From Hathewaya proteolytica DSM 3090 (GTDB lineage Bacteria; Bacillota; Clostridia; Clostridiales; Clostridiaceae): a DNA stretch of 64,000 nucleotides. The stretch lies in NCBI RefSeq assembly GCF_900142225.1, contig NZ_FRAD01000003.1, forward strand, positions 1 through 64,000, in the 5' to 3' direction. Under the pieces are notes generated by a model. It saw nothing but the letters and a program-made list of their open reading frames with translations, was not told the origin of the DNA and ran no database searches. Of the stretch, positions 8,057 through 16,372 are shown piece after piece. The translations under genes and the position numbers were made by a program. The first letter of the stretch is position 1. Every line of letters starts with the position of its first letter.

Positions 8057-8092
8057 ATAATATATAACTAAAAGTTATATATTATTTTTTTA
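8057..8092 (+). terminator. A/T-only hairpin with T run: terminator or attenuator
   Basis: The arms at 8057-8068 and 8074-8086 pair around TAAAA and are followed by a run of T to 8091. It could end the RHH transcript, or act as an early attenuator of transcripts starting near 8044 and reading into cysE. Confidence 0.6.
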
Positions 8093-8166
8093 AATCAATT
8101 CATAGTAAACTGATAGGAATAATCAAATATAGTTGTCTTGGCAAACTGAAGGAGGAATCATATAAA

Positions 8167-8685
8167 ATGATAAAAGGGCTAATTTACGATTTAGAAAATG
8201 CAACTAAAAAAGATCCAGCAGCAAAAAATAAATTAGAAGTTTTTCTATTATACCCATTTATTCACGCTCTTATTGTATATAGAATAGCACACTTTCTATA
8301 TACAAAGAAGCTGTTCTTTTTATCTAGATTGTTATCACAGATATCAAGATTTTTTACTGGCATAGAGATCCACCCTGGAGCTGTAATCGGACGAGGTTTA
8401 TTTATAGACCATGGATTTGGCGTGGTAATTGGGGAAACTACAGTTATAGGTGACAATGTTACTTTATTTCAAGGTGTAACTTTAGGCGGTACAGGCAAAG
8501 ACAAAGGTAAGCGTCATCCAACTCTTGGAGACAATATAATAGTTGGTTGTGGGGCCAAGGTTTTGGGCCCAATAAATATAGGTAATAATGTTAAAGTAGG
8601 TGCCAATTCTGTTGTGTTAAAGGATGTACCTCCAGATTGCACTGTGGTTGGAATTCCGGGGAGAATTGTTAGAAAAAACGCTTAA
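8167..8685 (+). CDS. cysE: Serine O-acetyltransferase, short form
   Basis: 172 residues; ATG follows GAAGGAGGAATC. It transfers acetyl from acetyl-CoA to serine, the first step of cysteine synthesis, in the cytoplasm. The left-handed beta-helix hexapeptide repeats are obvious from about residue 65 (HPGAVIGRGLFIDHG, VVIGETTVIGDNV, GGTGKDKGKRHPTLGD). They include the active-site HPGA and DHG histidines and the acetyl-CoA-binding tail NSVVLKDVPP near 150. It belongs to the short N-terminal class found in many firmicutes. No cysK follows, and no T-box or S-box is seen in the 130-base leader. Confidence 0.94.
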   Translation: MIKGLIYDLENATKKDPAAKNKLEVFLLYPFIHALIVYRIAHFLYTKKLFFLSRLLSQISRFFTGIEIHPGAVIGRGLFIDHGFGVVIGETTVIGDNVTLFQGVTLGGTGKDKGKRHPTLGDNIIVGCGAKVLGPINIGNNVKVGANSVVLKDVPPDCTVVGIPGRIVRKNA

Positions 8686-8719
8686 ATATGCAGTGTTTTT
8701 TAAAAAATATGATTTATTT

Positions 8720-8774
8720 ACAAAAGCAAAATGCAGGAATTAATTTAAGTCATGCATTTATGCTTTTGTTTTTC
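8720..8774 (+). terminator. Terminator of cysE
   Basis: ACAAAAGCA (8720-8728) pairs with TGCTTTTGT (8761-8769) and AATGCA (8730-8735) with TGCATT (8752-8757); TTTT follows. Confidence 0.8.
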
Positions 8775-8974
8775 ATGCAAGGAGTTTTCATCTAGATATG
8801 CTTAAGTTGTAAAGAAACTTATCATAGAAAGGGAAATAGAATCATAAATTATTTACAACAAGTTAACAAATATGATGGGTTAATGTGATAAAATATTCAT
8901 AAAATATAAAATTAATAGTATCATTCAGCTTGAATGTCGGCATAAATAAAAATATAATATTTGGGGGAATATTT

Positions 8975-9850
8975 ATGTATCAGGAAATGCCTGCAAGTGA
9001 TTTTGCTGATTGCTTTCAATATAACAAACATCTACCTATTGGTGATAAAGGAATTGATCTTGAAAGGTTTAAACAGTGTAGCAATGAAGAATTGAGTAAT
9101 TTTTATAAACAGGGTCACAAAGAAGTTCTTGAAATATTGATTGCAAAAAACAAAAAATTAGTTTACAGTAGGGTGCTTAAATATTTGCATTTGTACAATA
9201 ACGATCTGACTATGGAGGATCTTATGCAAAATGCTTATATGGGCTTTATGGAAGCTGTTGAAAGGTATGATCCGTCTAAAAATACTAAGCTATCCACTTA
9301 TAGTGTCTGTTGGATTGACAAGGAGATATTAAAAGCCATATTCGATTTAGGTTTTTCCATAAGGATTCCCTACCACAGATTTGAGCTAATACAAAAAGTG
9401 TGGAGAGCGTGGACTAACAATGAGAAAATATCCAATATGGATATAAAATCCATGGCGGATGAGATAAATGTGAAAAGCGACAAATTAAATGATGCAATTT
9501 ATATAATGGGCAACTTAATTAATGTAACTTCTCTTAACAATACCATAAATTGCGAAGACAACACTGAGTTTATGGAATTGATTCCCGAGGATTGTGATAA
9601 ATGCCCGGAAAATATGTACGACATAAAAGAGCTGAGAAATGTAATAAACTATATCTTAAGTTTCTTATCAAAGAGAGAACAAACTGTCTTGAAATTGAGA
9701 TATGGTTTTGAAAATGATAAATGTGAAACTCTTGAAAATATTGGGAAAAAATTAGGCATAAGCAAAGAAAGGGTAAGGCAGATTGAAAATTCTGCTTTAA
9801 GGAAAATACGTTGCTGCGAAGACATTTCAATGCTAAACGATTTTTCTTAG
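8975..9850 (+). CDS. Sigma-70 family RNA polymerase sigma factor, non-primary
   Basis: 291 residues starting at the ATG at 8975 behind GGGGGAATATTT; a frame extension to 8930 has no ribosome site. Region 2 (about residues 50-125) carries NDLTMEDLMQNAYMGFMEAVERYDP and KLSTYSVCWIDKEI. Region 3 follows, and region 4 (about 220-280) has LSKREQTVLKLRYGF and GKKLGISKERVRQIENSALRKIR, the -35-binding helix-turn-helix. Region 1.1 is absent and the -10-contact segment differs from SigA (STYSVCWID in place of STYATWWIR). It is therefore probably an alternative factor with its own promoter class rather than the housekeeping sigma. Its regulon is unknown; no anti-sigma gene is adjacent. Confidence 0.88.
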   Translation: MYQEMPASDFADCFQYNKHLPIGDKGIDLERFKQCSNEELSNFYKQGHKEVLEILIAKNKKLVYSRVLKYLHLYNNDLTMEDLMQNAYMGFMEAVERYDPSKNTKLSTYSVCWIDKEILKAIFDLGFSIRIPYHRFELIQKVWRAWTNNEKISNMDIKSMADEINVKSDKLNDAIYIMGNLINVTSLNNTINCEDNTEFMELIPEDCDKCPENMYDIKELRNVINYILSFLSKREQTVLKLRYGFENDKCETLENIGKKLGISKERVRQIENSALRKIRCCEDISMLNDFS

Positions 9851-9860
9851 GAGATATAGA

Positions 9861-9900
9861 AAAGGCGAGCACATACTTTGAGGTGCTTGCCTTTATTTTT
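9861..9900. terminator. Bidirectional terminator
   Basis: AAGGCGAGCAC pairs with GTGCTTGCCTT with one bulge, followed by TATTTTT. It lies between the converging sigma factor and HAD genes and overlaps the last bases of the latter. Confidence 0.85.
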
Positions 9901-10624
9901 AAAATTCTATATTTTGCGGTGAGAGGTTGTATACTACATCTTTTCTCTCTACAATAATTTTTATTTTGTTTCTTATCATATCGTCATCCATGATCTTCAT
10001 AAGCAATTCCTTTGTGGGATTTATAGCTACAGGATTTCCAACCATGTGCATCATGGTGTAGTCTCCGGAAGTATCACCATAGGAATAGGAGTTTGTAAGG
10101 TCTAAATTGTATTTTTCCTTAAATGTATTTATGGCCTTATTTTTGCTTACACTATCCCACATTGGCGTTATGTTCCCAGTGTATTTATCCTGTTGTTTCT
10201 CATAAATACTGCCAATATAATCATCAAATCCGTATTTTTCACACATGTTTTTTACTAATTCAATGGGTGAACCAGATATGGCAATAACCTTATGATTATT
10301 TTTTTTATGATAAGATATTCTGTCTCGAGTATAGGTATAGACCCTATCACCTTTTTGATCTACTACAAGCTTTGCGATAAACTCTACCTGTGATTCGTGT
10401 AGACCTTTTATTGCTTCTGTGTATATTTCAGCCATTTTTAAAAGATAGTTATCATAATTGCCTTGGCGTTTATCCCATTTTACGTAATAGGGTTTAACTT
10501 CATTGTACCACCTAGAAGGTTGTATTATTTCGCTTTTTATAAGTTTTTTGAAAACCTCTGTTATCAGTCCTTCTCTGTAAAGAGTTCCGTCAATATCAAA
10601 AAAGGCTGCTATTTGTTTATTCAT
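9899..10624 (-). CDS. HAD-IB family phosphatase (SerB-like)
   Basis: 241 residues from the ATG at 10624; an upstream GTG lies inside the ribosome site TAGGTGA. HAD motifs are clear: DIDGTLYR near residue 10 (the nucleophile Asp and acid/base Asp), ISGSP near 121 (motif II), lysine in motif III, and SYGDTSGDYTMM near 184 (motif IV). A large helical cap between motifs I and II fits subclass IB, which includes phosphoserine and related phosphatases. The substrate cannot be assigned from sequence. It converges with the sigma factor gene and stands alone. Confidence 0.87.
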   Translation of the reverse strand: MNKQIAAFFDIDGTLYREGLITEVFKKLIKSEIIQPSRWYNEVKPYYVKWDKRQGNYDNYLLKMAEIYTEAIKGLHESQVEFIAKLVVDQKGDRVYTYTRDRISYHKKNNHKVIAISGSPIELVKNMCEKYGFDDYIGSIYEKQQDKYTGNITPMWDSVSKNKAINTFKEKYNLDLTNSYSYGDTSGDYTMMHMVGNPVAINPTKELLMKIMDDDMIRNKIKIIVERKDVVYNLSPQNIEF

Positions 10625-10787
10625 ATTTTTCACCTACCTTTATTTTATAGTTTGTTTCACAAGTACATATTTTAAACATTATAATTTATTTTTATCATGT
10701 AATCAATACAAATGTAAATATAATGTGTGGTATAATTATTTTATCTGTATAACTTATGATGGATGATATAATTGGAGGATTTACGGT

Positions 10788-10940
10788 ATGGAAAAGGAAG
10801 TATTAGAAAAAATGAAGAAGTTGATTGAGGAAAAAAAGAAGAAAAGCAATCAGGGCAATTTGCCAAGACCAGAAAAAACAATTGGTCATGCTGCCAAGGG
10901 CAAAAGAAATAAGAAAACAGGTGGAGTGTTCGATAAATAA
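10788..10940 (+). CDS. Small basic protein, 50 residues
   Basis: ATG at 10788 follows GGAGGA with eight bases between, and the frame runs to TAA at 10938-10940. The N-terminal half is a Lys/Glu amphipathic helix (MEKEVLEKMKKLIEEKKKK) and the second half a basic Gly/Lys tail ending GGVFDK. It has its own terminator and a TATAAT box (about 10732) with an extended TG upstream. It is unrecognised. The quality of the ribosome site, coding pattern and terminator argue that it is a real small gene, possibly nucleic-acid-binding. Confidence 0.7.
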   Translation: MEKEVLEKMKKLIEEKKKKSNQGNLPRPEKTIGHAAKGKRNKKTGGVFDK

Positions 10941-10966
10941 GAGAGTACATACTAGTAGTTTAGATT

Positions 10967-11001
10967 AAAAGCTGAAGTTCAAAGTTGACTTCAGCTTTTA
11001 G
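10967..11001. terminator. Bidirectional terminator
   Basis: AAAAGCTGAAGT (10967-10978) and ACTTCAGCTTTT (10988-10999) form a perfect 12-base stem between the small-protein gene and the converging yajQ. Confidence 0.9.
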
Positions 11002-11020
11002 CTTTTAAATCCATATAATT

Positions 11021-11512
11021 TTATCTAAAGTTTATAAATTGTAAAGCGATACCGTAGTCTTTTCCTTTTAGAAGGGCTATGGTTTCTTGAAGTAAATCTT
11101 TATCTTTGCCTTGAACCCTTACTTGATTATCCATGATCTGCGCTTGAACTTTTAATTTACTCTCTTTAATATCTGCAACGATAAGTTTTGCTTTATCTTT
11201 TGATATTCCCTTTATAATTTTTGCAGTCTGTCTCTTTGTACCCATGGCTGCATCTTCTGACTTGCCGTACTCAAGAGCTTTTACAGATATACCTCTCTTA
11301 ATAAGTTTCCCATCAAGTATTTCCTTCATGGCATTGAGCTTGTAATCGTCTTGACCATGTACTTTTATTTCGTTTTCGCTTCTTTCAATTTCAGCTGTGC
11401 AATCCTTGAAATCGTATCTGCTTAAAATTTCTTTTTTCGCCTGATTGATGGCATTGTCTACCTCTTGCAAATCCACGTCAGAAACTACATCAAATGAATA
11501 ATTGCTTGCCAT
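11021..11512 (-). CDS. yajQ: YajQ/DUF520 family nucleotide-binding protein
   Basis: 163 residues, the usual family length, with the hallmark start ASNYSFDVVSDVDLQEVDNA and the internal SRYDFKDC and KIIKGISKDKAKLIVADIK. The fold is two small alpha/beta domains. Some proteobacterial members bind cyclic-di-GMP and act with a transcription factor, while the role in clostridia is unknown. The ATG follows GAGGTGAAAAT. It converges with the small-protein gene and is divergent from potA. Confidence 0.95.
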   Translation of the reverse strand: MASNYSFDVVSDVDLQEVDNAINQAKKEILSRYDFKDCTAEIERSENEIKVHGQDDYKLNAMKEILDGKLIKRGISVKALEYGKSEDAAMGTKRQTAKIIKGISKDKAKLIVADIKESKLKVQAQIMDNQVRVQGKDKDLLQETIALLKGKDYGIALQFINFR

Positions 11513-11717
11513 ATTTTCACCTCATCTATTCAATTTTCTATGGTTTTATGGTATAATACAAAATTGCATACGCCTTTTCTATATACACCTACCTTATTGA
11601 TTATACCAAATAATTTGCATAATAACCATATGATTTAAAACAAATGCTGAATACAAAAACATCTAAAGGATAAACTATTAGTAGTTTTTAGAAGATAATT
11701 TAGGAGGGAGATGTAAT

Positions 11718-12767
11718 ATGTCCAATGATATATTAGAGCTTTGTAATATCAAAAAAAGTTATGGGAATGTGGATATTTTAAAAGATATTAGCTTTACAGT
11801 AAAAAAGAACGAGTTTTTAACATTGCTTGGCCCTAGTGGTTGTGGTAAAACTACCACCCTTCGAATTATAGGAGGATTTGAGTATGCAGATGGAGGGCAA
11901 CTTGTTTTTAATGGTGAAAGTATAAACAGTATTCCGCCATATAAAAGAAATATAAATACAGTATTTCAAAAGTATGCATTGTTTAATCATATGAACATTT
12001 ACGAAAATATAGCTTTTGGCCTTAAGTTGAAGAAGTTAAAAAAGAGTGTGATAGATGAAAAAGTAAGCCAAATGCTTAAAATGGTGAATCTTGAAGGGTT
12101 TGAAAAGAGAAAGGTATCTTCCCTTAGTGGAGGCCAGCAACAGAGGATTGCCATAGCTAGAGCACTAGTAAATGAGCCTCAGGTTTTACTATTGGACGAA
12201 CCTTTAGGAGCTCTGGACTTAAAGCTTCGAAAAGAGATGCAAAGAGAACTAAAAAACATGCAACAACAGCTTGGCATTACTTTTATATATGTAACTCACG
12301 ATCAAGAAGAGGCACTTACCATGTCAGATAAAATCATAGTAATGGATAGGGGAGAAATACAGCAAATGGGCTCACCAGTTGATATATACAATGAGCCTAA
12401 CAATTCATTTGTAGCTAGATTTATAGGTGAATCTAACATTGTAAAGGGTCATATGGAAAAAGATTATAAAGTAAACTTTTCTAAAGTGGACTTTAAATGC
12501 GTAGATCCTATTCCTAATGGGGTAAGGGATGTACTTGTAGTTGTAAGGCCAGAGGATATAAAAATTGTGCCAGCGGAAAAAGGTATGATTAGAGCAAAGG
12601 TTCAGTCTGTTACTTTTAAAGGCGTTCATTATGAACTAATAGCAAAAGAGGAACAAAGTCAAACTGATTGGCTGATACACACCACTATGTATGTAGGGGA
12701 AGATTCTGTTATAGGTTTGAATATTTTTGAAAATGATATTCACATAATGGAAGGGGATGAATTGTAG
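11718..12767 (+). CDS. potA: Spermidine/putrescine ABC transporter ATP-binding protein
   Basis: 349 residues, first gene of a four-gene polyamine uptake operon. Walker A GPSGCGKTTT (about 38), the Q-loop, signature LSGGQQQR (about 137), Walker B LLLDEPLGALD (about 158) and the switch His in VTHDQEEA are intact. The C-terminal third (about 235-345) is the OB-like TOBE regulatory domain of the PotA/MalK class. It energises transport at the inner face of the membrane. ATG follows AGGAGGGAGATGTAAT. The stop codon abuts the potB start, suggesting translational coupling. Confidence 0.96.
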   Translation: MSNDILELCNIKKSYGNVDILKDISFTVKKNEFLTLLGPSGCGKTTTLRIIGGFEYADGGQLVFNGESINSIPPYKRNINTVFQKYALFNHMNIYENIAFGLKLKKLKKSVIDEKVSQMLKMVNLEGFEKRKVSSLSGGQQQRIAIARALVNEPQVLLLDEPLGALDLKLRKEMQRELKNMQQQLGITFIYVTHDQEEALTMSDKIIVMDRGEIQQMGSPVDIYNEPNNSFVARFIGESNIVKGHMEKDYKVNFSKVDFKCVDPIPNGVRDVLVVVRPEDIKIVPAEKGMIRAKVQSVTFKGVHYELIAKEEQSQTDWLIHTTMYVGEDSVIGLNIFENDIHIMEGDEL

Positions 12768-13586
12768 ATGAAGAAGTTCACGTCATTTCCTTATTTAATA
12801 TGGCTTTTTCTTTTTATTGTATTTCCAATTGGGGCTATTCTTTACTACAGTTTTACCATAGATATCTCCAATCCCACATTTACACTAGAGCACTACAAAA
12901 GATTTTTAAGCCCTATTTATATGGAGATCATGTATAACTCCCTATTACTAGCTTTGAAAGCTACCTTTATATGTTTTCTTTTAGGGTATCCCATGGCTTA
13001 TATAATTTGTGGTCTAAAGGAAAAACATAAAAACACACTTTTGATATTATTAATGCTACCTATGTGGATGAACTTTTTGCTTAGAACATATGCGTGGATA
13101 TCCTTATTGGGCAAGAATGGGCCAATAAGTGCCATCTTATCATTATTTGGATTTAATAATGTAAGACTTCTATATACGGAGACTGCAGTATTAATCGGCA
13201 TGGTGTACAATTACCTGCCATTTATGATTCTGCCTATATTTACTAGTTTGAATAATATGGATAAAAGTCTTATTGAGGCAGCCTATGATTTAGGTGCCAC
13301 CAAAATAAAGGCCTTTCTTTTGGTGATTTTCCCTATGAGTATAAAGGGTGTAATCTCAGGCATTACCATGGTATTTATGCCCTGTGTCACAACTTTTGTG
13401 ATTTCAAAATTACTAGGTGGGGGAAAGTACATGCTAATAGGAAATTTAATAGAACAGCAGTACCTAACTTTGTACGATTGGAACTTTGGTTCAGCAATTT
13501 CCATAGCTATTATTTTAATGATTGTGTTAATCATTGCCCTTGTACCTAAAAATGACAAAAGTAAAGGTGGGGGAGTGTTATGGTAA
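12768..13586 (+). CDS. potB: Spermidine/putrescine ABC transporter permease PotB
   Basis: 272 residues with about six membrane helices. The conserved EAA loop that docks onto the ATPase is EAAYDLGATKIKAFLLVIFPMSIKG near residues 170-195. It pairs with PotC to form the channel. The start ATG directly follows the potA stop, and its end overlaps potC by seven bases. Length and hydropathy are normal for the family. Confidence 0.95.
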   Translation: MKKFTSFPYLIWLFLFIVFPIGAILYYSFTIDISNPTFTLEHYKRFLSPIYMEIMYNSLLLALKATFICFLLGYPMAYIICGLKEKHKNTLLILLMLPMWMNFLLRTYAWISLLGKNGPISAILSLFGFNNVRLLYTETAVLIGMVYNYLPFMILPIFTSLNNMDKSLIEAAYDLGATKIKAFLLVIFPMSIKGVISGITMVFMPCVTTFVISKLLGGGKYMLIGNLIEQQYLTLYDWNFGSAISIAIILMIVLIIALVPKNDKSKGGGVLW

Positions 13587-14350
13587 AAAAATATTTAAAA
13601 GCTTCATACATGGTTTTAATTTACTTTTTCTTATATGCACCTATACTTTTTCTCATGGTGTATTCATTTAACAACTCTAAGGGCAGAATGGGGTGGAGTG
13701 GTTTTACTTTAAAGTGGTATTATGAATTATTTCAAGATACTGAGCTTATGAAATCTCTTTACTATACTCTTGTTTTAGGAATTATGGCTTCCTTTTTTTC
13801 TACGGTGCTTGGCACTCTGGGAGCAATTGGTATATACAAAACTTCATCTTTTAAAGAGTCTTTGTTTTTGAATTTGAATTATCTACCGGTGCTCAATGCT
13901 GATATAGTAACTGCTGTAAGTCTAATGTTACTTTTCAATATTTTGCAGATAGAGAAGGGCTTTTTCACTTTGCTCTTGTCTCACATTACTTTTTGTACAC
14001 CTTATGTGGTTTTGGCAGTATTGCCTAGATTAAAACAACTACCCGACAATACCATTGAAGCGGCATTAGACTTAGGTGCAACTCCTTTCTATACTCTTAC
14101 AAAAGTTATTATACCTCAAATTTACGATGGTATTTTTTCAGCGGCACTTATTTCATTTACTTTATCTATAGACGATTTTGTCATCAGCTTCTTCAATACT
14201 GGTTCTGGAGTATCAAATTTATCTATAAATATATTCTCCATGGCTAGAAGGGGAATACATCCAAAAATAAATGCCCTTTGTACTTTGATTTTTTTAATCC
14301 TTGTTATGTCGCTTTTCATAGTAAATAAGAAAATGTGGAGGGAAAAGTGA
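13580..14350 (+). CDS. potC: Spermidine/putrescine ABC transporter permease PotC
   Basis: 256 residues with about six membrane helices and the EAA loop EAALDLGATPFYTLTKVIIPQ near 160. The final periplasm-side signature SFTLSIDDFVISFF is typical of PotC. ATG sits inside the end of potB (GGGGGAGTGTT as ribosome site), so it is translated from the same message. It forms the second half of the transmembrane pore. Confidence 0.95.
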   Translation: MVKKYLKASYMVLIYFFLYAPILFLMVYSFNNSKGRMGWSGFTLKWYYELFQDTELMKSLYYTLVLGIMASFFSTVLGTLGAIGIYKTSSFKESLFLNLNYLPVLNADIVTAVSLMLLFNILQIEKGFFTLLLSHITFCTPYVVLAVLPRLKQLPDNTIEAALDLGATPFYTLTKVIIPQIYDGIFSAALISFTLSIDDFVISFFNTGSGVSNLSINIFSMARRGIHPKINALCTLIFLILVMSLFIVNKKMWREK

Positions 14351-14352
14351 TT

Positions 14353-15390
14353 ATGAGAAAAAGAGTTTTATTTGTACTTATGATTATAATTAGTTCCATG
14401 TTTTTTGTATCATGTAACCATAGGGAGAATACCCTCAATATATACAACTGGGGGGATTACATAGATATGAATCTTTTAGATGAGTTCTCCAAAAAGTACA
14501 ATGTAAAGGTAAGTTACAATGAATTTGGCACAAATGAGGAGATGTATGTAAAGCTAAAACATTCTAGAGGTCAATGCGATGTTACAGTGCCCTCTGATTA
14601 TATGATTTCAAAGCTTATAAACGAAAGTATGCTAGAACCTTTAAACTATGACAATATACCCAACTTTAAGGAGATAGATGATAGTTTTAAGGATCTGGAT
14701 TTTGACAAGAAAAATATCTACTCTGTGCCTTACATGTGGGGAACTGTGGGTATAATATACAACAAGAGTTTAATTAAAGATGAAATCAATTCTTGGGATG
14801 ATTTGTGGAATGAAAAATATGCAGGAGAAATTTTGATGATGGATAGTCAAAGGGATTCCATGGCAGTTGCATTAAAAAAATTAGGTTATTCCATAAATTC
14901 TGTTGATGAAAAAGAGCTTATGGAAGCTGGTAAGTTATTGATTGCCCAAAAACCATTGGTATTGGCCTATACTGGTGATGAAGTAAAGGATCTTATGATT
15001 GGAGGAGAGGCAGCCATGGCTGTGGTATACTCCGGTGATGCCATGGTGATGATAGAAGAAAACCAGGATTTATGTTATGTAGTTCCAAAAGAGGGTACGA
15101 ATCTTTGGTTTGACAATTTAGTAATCCCTAAGGATGCGAAAAACAAAGAGTTAGCAGAGAAATTTATTAATTTCATCATTGGAAGAGAAGCCGCAAAGCG
15201 CAACTGTGAATATATAGGATATTCTACTCCAAATAAATATACAAAGGAAATGTTAGATGAGGACACAAGAAATAATCCTATAGCATATCCAGAGCAAAGT
15301 GTCATTGATAAAGCACAGGTTTTTGTGGACCTTAAGGAAAACATAAAGCTATATGATAGGATCTGGACTGACGTAAAAATACACAAATAA
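14353..15390 (+). CDS. potD: Polyamine-binding lipoprotein PotD
   Basis: 345 residues from the ATG at 14353, ten bases after GGAGGG at the end of potC. Residues 1-21 are a lipoprotein signal peptide with lipobox FVSC, so the mature protein is tethered outside the membrane by its N-terminal cysteine. The mature protein starts NIYNWGDYID, the hallmark of spermidine/putrescine receptors, with VPYMWGTVGIIYNK near 125 and the ligand-site region YTGDEVKDLMIGGEAAM near 205. It delivers polyamines to PotBC. A terminator follows 35 bases downstream. Confidence 0.95.
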   Translation: MRKRVLFVLMIIISSMFFVSCNHRENTLNIYNWGDYIDMNLLDEFSKKYNVKVSYNEFGTNEEMYVKLKHSRGQCDVTVPSDYMISKLINESMLEPLNYDNIPNFKEIDDSFKDLDFDKKNIYSVPYMWGTVGIIYNKSLIKDEINSWDDLWNEKYAGEILMMDSQRDSMAVALKKLGYSINSVDEKELMEAGKLLIAQKPLVLAYTGDEVKDLMIGGEAAMAVVYSGDAMVMIEENQDLCYVVPKEGTNLWFDNLVIPKDAKNKELAEKFINFIIGREAAKRNCEYIGYSTPNKYTKEMLDEDTRNNPIAYPEQSVIDKAQVFVDLKENIKLYDRIWTDVKIHK

Positions 15391-15421
15391 ATGTGTGCAT
15401 GATATGAATAATTTAGAAAGG

Positions 15422-15460
15422 AAAACTGCTGCATATAGTTAAATATACAGCAGTTTTTTT
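15422..15460 (+). terminator. Terminator of potABCD
   Basis: AAAACTGCTG (15422-15431) pairs with CAGCAGTTTT (15448-15457), and the T run continues to 15460. Confidence 0.9.
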
Positions 15461-15893
15461 ATGCCATGCTTTTTTTTTGTTTCATTGTACAAAAACAGTA
15501 GTTTATAATAGAGCTTCTTGTGATAATCCCTATAAAAACATTGTCGTCGTCCACTACAGGGACGAAGTTTTGACATATTGACATGGAGATAAGGTTCTCC
15601 ATATCTGAGTTAATTCTAACTGGTGAATTTTTTCTAAACCTTGGTACTTGACTCATTTGTATGGTTTTCATTTTATCATTTAAATCGGTAGAGTCATCTG
15701 AATTCATTAAATCTCTTAAATACCATAGCACATCTCCTTCGCTAATGGAGTCGATGTACCTTCCCTTACCATCGATAATAGGGATGGAAGTGAATTTATG
15801 TTCTTTTAGAATTTCTAAGCCGTCTTCTAAGGTATCGCTATCTTTTAAATACACAACCTCTAGTTTTGGTTTAATAAAAAAAGCAATGTTCAA
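15459..15893 (-). CDS. CBS-domain pair protein
   Basis: 144 residues starting with TTG at 15893, seven bases after AAGGAGG; the longer frame to 15935 contains that ribosome site. Two CBS domains (about 8-70 and 85-135) are recognisable by TSIPIIDGKGRYIDSISEGDVLWYL and FVPVVDDDNVFIGIITRSSIIN. Tandem CBS modules bind adenosine nucleotides and usually act as sensors. No enzymatic domain is attached, so its partner is unknown. A cysteine-containing tail ends in MKQKKSMA. Confidence 0.85.
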   Translation of the reverse strand: MNIAFFIKPKLEVVYLKDSDTLEDGLEILKEHKFTSIPIIDGKGRYIDSISEGDVLWYLRDLMNSDDSTDLNDKMKTIQMSQVPRFRKNSPVRINSDMENLISMSICQNFVPVVDDDNVFIGIITRSSIINYCFCTMKQKKSMA

Positions 15894-15976
15894 TATTATA
15901 CCTCCTTCAAGCAATGTATATCTATATTTTAACATACTTAAAGAAGTTATACTACTTACAAATTAATGACAATATG

Positions 15977-16183
15977 TTATTCTGTTTGGGTCTTAAGTAT
16001 GAAAAATATTAAGTTTAGTCCTGCAAGGCCAACTATGGTGTATATGGTTCTACTTATAAATGGAACAGCTTTGAAAAGAGCGTCTACTATATTAACTCCA
16101 ACGACTCCATATAAACCCCATATAACAGCGCCTATTAAAACAAGTACAATGGATATCTTGTCTATGGTCTTTAGCTTAAACAT
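15977..16183 (-). CDS. DUF378 small membrane protein
   Basis: 68 residues with two membrane helices (about 10-32 and 42-64). The motif IGAVIWGLYGVVGVNIVDALF and the following RTIYTIVGLAGL are characteristic of DUF378, a family common in firmicutes with no known role. ATG follows AAGGAGGGATTAAC. It is oriented away from purB and next to the CBS gene, 80 bases apart. Confidence 0.88.
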   Translation of the reverse strand: MFKLKTIDKISIVLVLIGAVIWGLYGVVGVNIVDALFKAVPFISRTIYTIVGLAGLNLIFFILKTQTE

Positions 16184-16252
16184 GTTAATCCCTCCTTTTT
16201 AAATGCCAATTAATATATTATATAGTTAATATATTGGAAGGGGAGGGCATTT

Positions 16253-16297
16253 ATGACTGTAGATAAAAGTTTTTCAGAACACGAACATAAATATTAA
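16253..16297 (+). CDS. Possible 14-residue peptide (leader-type ORF) before purB
   Basis: ATG at 16253 lies six bases after AAGGGGAGG, an excellent ribosome site, and encodes MTVDKSFSEHEHKY before TAA. It ends inside the purB -35 box, so it is unlikely to be on the purB message from that promoter. It could be a small peptide or an accident of an A/G-rich stretch. An imperfect palindrome (AAATGCC at 16201-16207, GGCATTT around 16246-16252) encloses its ribosome site. Confidence 0.3.
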   Translation: MTVDKSFSEHEHKY

Positions 16298-16322
16298 CTA
16301 TTTTATTTATATATGCTATAAT
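16294..16322 (+). promoter_or_regulatory. purB: Promoter of purB
   Basis: TTAACT (16294-16299), a 17-base spacer and TATAAT (16317-16322) with an upstream TGC extension. Confidence 0.55.
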
Positions 16323-16372
16323 AATGAATGAATAAACTTATATTAGATTTTTCATACGGATGGAGGATAAAA

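Noticed and set aside
8038..8166. T-box or S-box riboswitch before cysE
   Set aside because: The leader is only about 125 bases and lacks the T-box GGTGG consensus and SAM-riboswitch core sequences.
16270..16300. CACGAACAT near purB resembling a Bacillus PurBox
   Set aside because: Only one partial half-site, and PurR repressors of that type are not characteristic of clostridia.
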